Below are positions 58,833-64,000 of a DNA stretch of 64,000 bases, one piece after another. Source of the stretch: Sphingomonas sp. UBA978. GTDB taxonomy: Bacteria; Pseudomonadota; Alphaproteobacteria; Sphingomonadales; Sphingomonadaceae. A model generated the notes under the pieces. The model did no database searches and was not told the DNA's origin. It saw only the letters and a program-made list of their open reading frames with translations. The number at the start of each line of letters is the position of its first letter. Position 1 is the first letter of the stretch. The position numbers and the translations under genes were made by a program. The stretch covers positions 124,001-188,000 of the forward strand of contig NZ_DBBS01000005.1 in NCBI RefSeq assembly GCF_002292295.1, given 5' to 3'.

Positions 58833-59096
58833 TTAGACGTTGAAACTGACATCGGTGATATAGAGTCGCTTGACGCATTGCTCAGCGGCCCAAGCCAAGC
58901 CCACTTTCTCGGCTTCCTCGCGCGACACGTACGACGGCAGCCCCATCAAGGCGACAGACTCGGCTTCCTCCCCATCGCCACACGTGATGAGCGCGGCGCC
59001 TTGCAGCTCGAAAGTGCCGTCAGGCTTTTCCTCGATGCTTATGCAGTCCGCTTCATCAGGCGCCCGCTGGCCGCTCGGTAATCTCGTGATCTCCAT
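58833..59096 (-). CDS. Small hypothetical protein (87 aa)
   Basis: Begins MEITRLPSGQRAPDEADCIS, has a beta-hairpin-like PDGTFELQGAALITCGDGEE, and a helix (SREEAEKVGLAWAAEQCVKR). Compact alpha/beta protein of unknown role; the previous gene follows 14 nt downstream. Confidence 0.6.
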   Translation of the reverse strand: MEITRLPSGQRAPDEADCISIEEKPDGTFELQGAALITCGDGEEAESVALMGLPSYVSREEAEKVGLAWAAEQCVKRLYITDVSFNV

Positions 59097-59140
59097 CGCT
59101 CATCCTTCTCCCTGACACACGATTGCAGAAGTTGCGTTGG

Positions 59141-59365
59141 TTACACCTGGTCCTCGTCCGGATCGAACGCAGCACGAGCCGCTTCGCCAGCCTTCTCCTC
59201 CTTGCCGTCCGTCTGATCGGCGCGACCAGTGTCGCTCTGCCCCTTCCCGTCATCGGACTGGTCAGAGATCGTGCTCTTGTCGACAGATGACGTCGCAGCT
59301 TTATCGATGGCCTGCCCTCGATCGTCCGAGCTGGAGCTGCCGTTCGCGTCATGATCTTCGGACAT
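59141..59365 (-). CDS. Small acidic disordered protein (74 aa)
   Basis: Composed almost only of Ser/Asp/Lys/Gly (SSSSDDRGQAIDKAATSSVD and onward), strongly acidic and likely disordered. AGGAGA seven bases before the ATG supports translation. Function unknown. Confidence 0.55.
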   Translation of the reverse strand: MSEDHDANGSSSSDDRGQAIDKAATSSVDKSTISDQSDDGKGQSDTGRADQTDGKEEKAGEAARAAFDPDEDQV

Positions 59366-59609
59366 CGTAATCTCCTATTCCGCAGCCCAACGCCCGGCGC
59401 ATCGTTTCGGCAGCTTCACGCAGCGTCGCTGGAAAACTGGTAAGGTTGGGCTTACGAGTTCCCTCGATCTCATTTGGGCGCGACCGCCCCAGTCTCGTGA
59501 GCTGCAACGAAAGACCGCGCGGGGAACGGGCCGGGGCAGTAAGCTATTGCTGATCGTCGCTTGCACCTGTCCCGCTCATCGGCTCAGCTGCGCCACCCAA
59601 CAGGAGGGC

Positions 59610-59972
59610 ATGATGCGTGACATAGGGTCAATCATCGCGGCGATCGGTGCCGCCGGGTTCTTGGCCATCGTCTTTTTGATGCCGACCAGCGTTGATGCGG
59701 CGCTGTACGGCGGTGGCGAGGTCACCAACCTGGCGCTCCAGCAGCGGCAGCTTTTGGCAGCGATGGGCACATCGGCGCTGTTCCTCGCAGGGATCATTCT
59801 GCACGCGGCCGGCGCACTGTTACCGAGCGTCGCGGCAGAAGCCGCTCCCCCGGAAGATGAGGAGACCATGTCGCGGCTCGGCATCACCCATGACGCGCAC
59901 GGCTATCGCGCCGGCGGGTTCGTCTATTCGTCTTTCGCGGCGGCGGCGAAGGCGGTGCAGCGGCGTGGGTGA
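59610..59972 (+). CDS. Small two-helix membrane protein (120 aa)
   Basis: Begins MMRDIGSIIAAIGAAGFLAI and has a second helix (GTSALFLAGIILHAAGALLP); an acidic linker leads to a C-terminal soluble end (GYRAGGFVYSSFAAAAKAVQ). AGGAGG just upstream. Convergent with the next gene, 5 bp apart. No family recognised. Confidence 0.6.
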   Translation: MMRDIGSIIAAIGAAGFLAIVFLMPTSVDAALYGGGEVTNLALQQRQLLAAMGTSALFLAGIILHAAGALLPSVAAEAAPPEDEETMSRLGITHDAHGYRAGGFVYSSFAAAAKAVQRRG

Positions 59973-59977
59973 CGGCG

Positions 59978-60745
59978 CTAGGCCGCCATCTGCTCCGTCA
60001 ATCTCGCCTTTACGTCCTCGACTGGTTCCGCACCCTCCGGCGTAATCAGCTCGCCGATCCGATCTGGCCAACGACGCAGCAACTGGCGGGTGATGCCGGC
60101 GGCAGACACGGTCACCAGTTCGGCCAGTCCACCGACGAGATACTGGATCTGGCCATCGCCTGTGATGCCAACGACCAGCCGCTGAGCCTCGTGGAGCAAC
60201 AGGCCTTCCCTAACTGGATCTAGGTTGTCGACATCCTCCTGCGTGTTAAACGCGCGTCCCAATATCCCGACGCCGTCCACCGCGGGCATGCAGCACGCCG
60301 GAGCAGCCAAAAGCGGCATACAGGGCTCATACCCGTCCAGATAAGAAATGCCCTGAACGTCCTCGGGGTCGCAGCGTTGGAACGTGCTCGCAATGCCCGC
60401 CGTCCAAGCCTGTCGTTCGTTCGACCAGCCCGCGATCGTCACCTCGAAATGCCGCTCGACGCATGGGGCGACGTCGCTGGTGACGATGTCGAACATCTGA
60501 AGGATGCTGCGGAGGGTGTTTGGAAGCGCGGTCATAATCGAGTCGAAGCTGGGCTGTAGCCCGAGGAGAAACTCCAACGGCATGGAGGGATAGTTCGCGC
60601 CCCTGACGGCCATCAGGCATCCGGACCGAGTAAGCTCAGCAACCTTGCTCCGAACGTCCGTCACTCGGCCATCGGGGTCATAGAACGCCCCGTCGGTGAT
60701 CAAATGAACGGCATCGGTCTTCTGGATGATGATGATCGAGCTCAT
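59978..60745 (-). CDS. Prophage protein, proteasome/Ntn-hydrolase-like N-terminus
   Basis: A 255-aa protein. It begins MSSIIIIQKTDAVHLITDGA, then SKVAELTRSGCLMAVRG, reminiscent of the beta-hairpin start of proteasome-like Ntn hydrolases. That resemblance is weak, and the catalytic N-terminal Thr is not evident. It is coupled to the tape-measure gene by an ATGA overlap, so it is likely a late tail-module gene. ATG at 60745 preferred to an ATG five codons upstream. Confidence 0.65.
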   Translation of the reverse strand: MSSIIIIQKTDAVHLITDGAFYDPDGRVTDVRSKVAELTRSGCLMAVRGANYPSMPLEFLLGLQPSFDSIMTALPNTLRSILQMFDIVTSDVAPCVERHFEVTIAGWSNERQAWTAGIASTFQRCDPEDVQGISYLDGYEPCMPLLAAPACCMPAVDGVGILGRAFNTQEDVDNLDPVREGLLLHEAQRLVVGITGDGQIQYLVGGLAELVTVSAAGITRQLLRRWPDRIGELITPEGAEPVEDVKARLTEQMAA

Positions 60746-62940
60746 GCGATTGCACTCCAAGGGCGGAACTGTCCGGCCAGCGGCACGATGGTGGGAGCGT
60801 CCATAGTCAGGGGGTTACCGGCCAAGGCACCCAATCCGCCGCCGCCGCCGGTGGCAGCGGCTGCGAAACCACCCGCACCGCCGCCGAACAACGCTAGCAG
60901 GCCACGACGGAGCGCTAGGCGGGCAAGGTCCGCGATGATGCCCGACACAGCATCTCCAGCCGCGCCCCGCAGCTTCAGGAAGTTCGAGGCGGCTTCGGCC
61001 AGGCCATCGTTCAGCCTCTCGATGCCTCCGACCGCAATGCCTTCCAGCGCCTCGTTGACTTCGTCGCCGCTGGCGGGGATCTCGTCGAGATAGGCGGCGA
61101 GAGGGCCACGGTTGTTGCGGTTCACCGCCGCCGTGCCGAACTGTCGCAGCGAGGGTATCGAGTCGAGCACCCCCTTCGCGAGCGCCCCCTCCTGCGGGGT
61201 CGCCTTACCTTGCGCGGCAAGGTCCACCACCTTCTGCGCGGCAAGGCGCTGCTCCTCCAGCCCAAGCTCCAACAGCTTCAGCTCGATCGCGCGCCGCTCG
61301 GCTGTCGTGCGAGCGAGCCCTTCCTGCGCCTGAAGTATGTCCCGCTGGTGGCCGACCTGCGCCTGCGCGGTTTCCAACTCTTCGTTCGCGAACCGAATCG
61401 ACTCGTTGCGGTTCACCAAGTCCAGGCGGTTCTGCGTGATCTCGTCGATCAGCTTCTTGCGGGCGTCATATTCCGCCTGGGTAAGATCGCCGCGGTCCTT
61501 CTGCTCGTCCAATCGGCCGACCTGAGCCTGCTGGTCGAGCTTGATCCGCTGCCGGCTGAATTCATCCTGCAACCGGGTGTCCGACGTCAGGTCCGACTTC
61601 GAAGATAGCAGGTCGCTGCGAAGCCCCAACAGCTCGCGCTCGGCACGGGCGGTGTCACGAATATCCTTCAGCCGCTCGCGTTCCGCCTTGGCCGCCTCGC
61701 GTGTCGCTTTGGCATGATCGCGCTTCGACTGCGCAGCGGACTTCTCGGCAGCCTCCGCCGAATTGACCGCCGTCTGCGCCTTCGTGAGATCGGCCCGGTA
61801 TTGCTCCAGCGCCTTGCCGTCGCCCGCCTGAACCGATCGGCCGCGCTCCTGCACGAGCGCAAGCCTCGCCCGTGCTTTCTCCACCGCCGATGTGGCAGTT
61901 GCCAGCGCTACTTGCTTCTCGACCAACCCCGTCGTGGCCTTCCCGATGCCGAGCAGCGCCTTTTGTTGTGCGGTGGCCGTGCCGGTCAGTACAGCCTGTT
62001 CCGCCTTCAGCCGCTGCACGCTCTGCGCATAGGTGACGGTCGCCGCCGCCGACGCGGTGATGGTCTTGACCAGGCTCTTGTACTCGGGACGGTCGCCGAC
62101 AGCCTGCCGAACGGCCAGAGCGAAGTCGTTGATCGGCTGACGGGTGCGGACAGCCTCAGCGGCGAGTTCCCGCAACCGCTTTTTAATAGGATCGGTGGTG
62201 TCCTGTTGCTTCGGGACGGTGACGCCGCCGGCCGTGAACACGGGTGTCGTGTCGATGATGCCCGCCGCCTTCTTCACGGACGTGATCGTCGCATTGCGAG
62301 AGCTTGCATACGACCGGGTGCCGCTCTCGATGTCGCCCTGGCGGGCCTGTGCCGCAGCGAGGCGCTGCACCGCCGTGGTCTGGCGATTGATCGCGCCGGT
62401 GGCCGTGTCCACGAACCGGGCAAGGTCGATCTGCGCCTTGCTCATGGTGTCCGCCGCATCGCCACCTTCTAGCAGGCGCGGGATCAGCACAGTGCCGAGG
62501 ATCGAACCGGCAGCGAGAATGGCCGCGCCCCATGGACCGGCGAAGAATGACGCAACCCGTCCGGCGGCGCCGCCGACATCTGCCAGCGCATCTGCGATTT
62601 GCGGGGCCTGCTGGGCGAAGATGAGGGCGGGATTCTGTCCGCCCGATGCCTGCGCCCCGACGTCTGCCACCTGCCGTCCGAGGTTCCGCCGGGCGTTGGC
62701 TATCCGGCCTGCCGACTTATCGATGTCATCCGCGGCCTTTTTGGCGCCCGTGCCAAGACGGTCGAAGCTGGCCGTGCTGTTGCGGGCGAGCTGATCTAGA
62801 TGCCCTTCAAGCTGCTTCGCCGATCGCTGCATGTTGTTCGTCGAGGACGTGAACGTCGCGTCCATGTCCTTCACGTCAGCCTTCGCCTTGGCCAGCTTCG
62901 CGATGATCTCGACCGACACGGTTTCGGCGGTGTAAGTCAT
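60742..62940 (-). CDS. Phage tail tape-measure protein
   Basis: A 732-aa protein that sets tail length and is ejected during infection. It starts VSVEIIAKLAKAKADVKDMD and has a hydrophobic segment (FAGPWGAAILAAGSILGTVL) near residue 135. A very long heptad-like charged central region (residues ~300-560) and a Gly-rich C-terminal helix (LLALFGGGAGGFAAAATGGG) follow. Architecture matches short siphophage tape-measure proteins, implying a tail of roughly 100 nm by the usual length rule. Follows the HK97-gp10-like gene by 31 nt. Confidence 0.9.
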   Translation of the reverse strand: MTYTAETVSVEIIAKLAKAKADVKDMDATFTSSTNNMQRSAKQLEGHLDQLARNSTASFDRLGTGAKKAADDIDKSAGRIANARRNLGRQVADVGAQASGGQNPALIFAQQAPQIADALADVGGAAGRVASFFAGPWGAAILAAGSILGTVLIPRLLEGGDAADTMSKAQIDLARFVDTATGAINRQTTAVQRLAAAQARQGDIESGTRSYASSRNATITSVKKAAGIIDTTPVFTAGGVTVPKQQDTTDPIKKRLRELAAEAVRTRQPINDFALAVRQAVGDRPEYKSLVKTITASAAATVTYAQSVQRLKAEQAVLTGTATAQQKALLGIGKATTGLVEKQVALATATSAVEKARARLALVQERGRSVQAGDGKALEQYRADLTKAQTAVNSAEAAEKSAAQSKRDHAKATREAAKAERERLKDIRDTARAERELLGLRSDLLSSKSDLTSDTRLQDEFSRQRIKLDQQAQVGRLDEQKDRGDLTQAEYDARKKLIDEITQNRLDLVNRNESIRFANEELETAQAQVGHQRDILQAQEGLARTTAERRAIELKLLELGLEEQRLAAQKVVDLAAQGKATPQEGALAKGVLDSIPSLRQFGTAAVNRNNRGPLAAYLDEIPASGDEVNEALEGIAVGGIERLNDGLAEAASNFLKLRGAAGDAVSGIIADLARLALRRGLLALFGGGAGGFAAAATGGGGGLGALAGNPLTMDAPTIVPLAGQFRPWSAIA

Positions 62941-62971
62941 GCCCGGTCCCCCATGGCGTTACGGCGGCGCA

Positions 62972-63364
62972 TCAGTCTGTCTGCGCCTTCGCGGCGGCGC
63001 GGCCGACGGCTCCAGCAACGAGCTTGCTGATGGCACCGGCTTCCATCATCGCAGCCGGTCCCATGTAAGGGCGGGCAGCCATACGGCTTGTGCCCACCTC
63101 CAGTGACAGGGCAGCTTGGGACTGCGAGACGACAACCGAGCTGGTGGGGCCGGTCTGATCGTGCGTGATGCCGCGGACCAGATCGCCCAGATTGTTGTTG
63201 GGGGCTTCCCCCGGACGGCTGGCGACGTGGCCCTTGCCCGACGCAGACCCTTCGGTAATCAGGCCCTTTGCTCGATCTTCGACCAGCCGTGCGCCTTGTA
63301 GCACCGCCTTGCCGACTTCAGCTTCCATGGCTGCGGCCAAGCGTTTCAACCCACCCCGGCCCAT
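62972..63364 (-). CDS. HK97-gp10-like phage tail-completion protein
   Basis: A 130-aa protein with VASRPGEAPNNNLGDLVRGI, then ALSLEVGTSRMAARPYMGPA, the signature of HK97 gp10-type neck/tail-completion proteins (pGepP..tG.L, leVGT..maaRPymgPA). It overlaps the upstream chaperone-like gene by TGATG. In most siphophages this gene precedes the major tail gene; here it lies between the chaperone and the tape measure. The ATG at 63364 is chosen accordingly. Confidence 0.78.
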   Translation of the reverse strand: MGRGGLKRLAAAMEAEVGKAVLQGARLVEDRAKGLITEGSASGKGHVASRPGEAPNNNLGDLVRGITHDQTGPTSSVVVSQSQAALSLEVGTSRMAARPYMGPAAMMEAGAISKLVAGAVGRAAAKAQTD

Positions 63365-63933
63365 CAGACTGGCTCGTCCGCCGCGGGCGCCTCGATGCCG
63401 TAGATCAGCGCGCCCAGTGTGGCGAAGGCGTAGTGCCATGCATCCTCAATCGGCTGACCGACCACGTAGGTGTTGAGCAACTCCATGGCACGAGCGGGAG
63501 GAACGGTAACTTCCCGTCCATCGACGACGCCGCGGTTGCCCCCGATCAGCCCAAGCCGAATCGTCTCGATGCAGTCGCGTTGCGTGATCTCGCTTGCGAG
63601 GATCTCCGCCTCGGTGATGTTGGACCAGTCGATCTCGCCGGTTGGCAAGAACGCGCGACCCTTCGCAACACGGGCGAAGACGGCTGCTACACCCAGCGGC
63701 ACGAGTTCGCCGTCCCGGCCGGTGTACCCTGAGGCCCGCTCCAGTTCGTCGATCTGCCGGCGACCGAGATGGAACCGGTACACGCCGTCTCCGAATGGCA
63801 CCTCGACCCACGTCACCCGGCGGGGGCGGGCCTGGATGTCAGCGCAGAGCTGCGCCAGGCGTTCAACCGCTGGCATTGAAACGATCTCCGCAATCACCTC
63901 GTCGGCCTGAACGGTCATGGTGTCGGTCGTCAT
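63364..63933 (-). CDS. Tail assembly chaperone, GTA-gp10-like
   Basis: A 189-aa protein at the position of the tail assembly chaperone between the major tail gene and the tape measure. It has TWVEVPFGDGVYRFHLGRRQ, then IDELERASGYTGRDGELVPL, resembling the LT.gaLaeLE segment of gene-transfer-agent gp10-like proteins. No frameshift site was looked for beyond the reading frame itself. ATG at 63933 overlaps the upstream stop. Confidence 0.7.
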   Translation of the reverse strand: MTTDTMTVQADEVIAEIVSMPAVERLAQLCADIQARPRRVTWVEVPFGDGVYRFHLGRRQIDELERASGYTGRDGELVPLGVAAVFARVAKGRAFLPTGEIDWSNITEAEILASEITQRDCIETIRLGLIGGNRGVVDGREVTVPPARAMELLNTYVVGQPIEDAWHYAFATLGALIYGIEAPAADEPV

Positions 63934-64000
63934 GCTCGATACTCCAAGGTCCAGGCGGGGATCAGCGGTGCGGCATCAGGAATGCTGAAGGTGGCGATCT
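63930..64000 (-). CDS. C-terminus of a probable phage major tail protein (5' end outside window)
   Basis: Only the last ~22 residues are visible (ATFSIPDAAPLIPAWTLEYR then A and stop). The stop overlaps the chaperone-gene start as ATGA. Position suggests the major tail protein; the call depends on context only. Confidence 0.5.
   Translation of the reverse strand, partial: IATFSIPDAAPLIPAWTLEYRA

Noticed and set aside
59375..59566. 63-aa minus-strand frame
   Set aside because: No ribosome site and composition of translated non-coding DNA; the gap 59366-59609 is left without a gene.
1..64000. CRISPR arrays, rRNA operons, insertion-sequence transposases
   Set aside because: No regularly spaced direct repeats of the CRISPR kind, no rRNA-like stretches and no DDE or tyrosine-recombinase motifs were seen.

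Overview
The window reads as the chromosome of a sphingomonad-type alphaproteobacterium (Sphingomonadales). The evidence is high GC, a canonical dcw cell-wall and division cluster, and families typical of alphaproteobacteria: UPF0262, NDUFA12, DUF2155, a double cold-shock-domain protein, and a GTTC-N7-GTTC type SOS box. No rRNA, tRNA or CRISPR array was recognised. All taxonomic statements rest on reading the sequence, not on a search.

Layout. (1) 1-12.8 kb, minus strand: the dcw operon mraZ-rsmH-ftsL-ftsI-murE-murF-mraY-murD-ftsW-murG-murC (murC is cut by the window edge). Most genes are joined by 4-nt ATGA/GTGA/TTGA overlaps. Upstream of mraZ lies a four-copy GGGA array with an exact 10-bp period, a strong candidate MraZ operator. 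(2) 13-17.4 kb: a small membrane protein, a cysteine-synthase-family enzyme, a lysozyme-inhibitor-like lipoprotein with a clear terminator, an orphan ParA-like ATPase, aat, and DUF2155/NDUFA12. The 3' ends of aat and the DUF2155 gene overlap convergently by 196 bp. (3) 17.4-19.1 kb: an AT-richer insertion with two membrane-associated unknowns. (4) 19.2-30.2 kb: DUF192, cold-shock protein and recX; a fatty acyl-AMP ligase; a GGDEF-EAL protein; a polytopic membrane protein; and a pyruvate dehydrogenase E2/thioesterase/E3 gene group. (5) 30.3-42.9 kb: universal stress protein, M28 peptidase, a peptidoglycan operon (D,D-carboxypeptidase, lipoprotein, L,D-transpeptidase), dnaB, UPF0262, a GH25-like protein lacking key acids, cytidine deaminase, an RcnB-like protein, free-methionine-sulfoxide reductase, arfB, a pseudouridine synthase and a VanY-like peptidase. 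Two repeat-rich gaps occur here: a large inverted repeat at 32.3-32.6 kb and 119-bp tandem repeats at 38.6-38.9 kb.

(6) 42.86 kb to the window end: accessory DNA. It opens with a 31-bp near-perfect palindrome, then a two-gene unit (314-aa soluble protein plus 191-aa four-helix membrane protein) that looks like a sensor/effector defence pair. Two divergent unknowns follow. Next is a prophage. Its left part is a seven-gene translationally chained minus-strand operon, including three small proteins with twin-arginine-like signals, divergent from an XRE-type regulator across an inverted-repeat operator. Its middle carries HNH, SNase-like, YozE-like, SRAP, HIRAN and UmuDC genes, the last under a clear SOS box. 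It also carries several small exported proteins. Its right end holds tail genes: tape measure, HK97-gp10-like, GTA-gp10-like chaperone, and the end of a probable major tail gene. No integrase, lysis or tail-tip genes were seen; capsid and packaging genes, if present, lie beyond position 64000.
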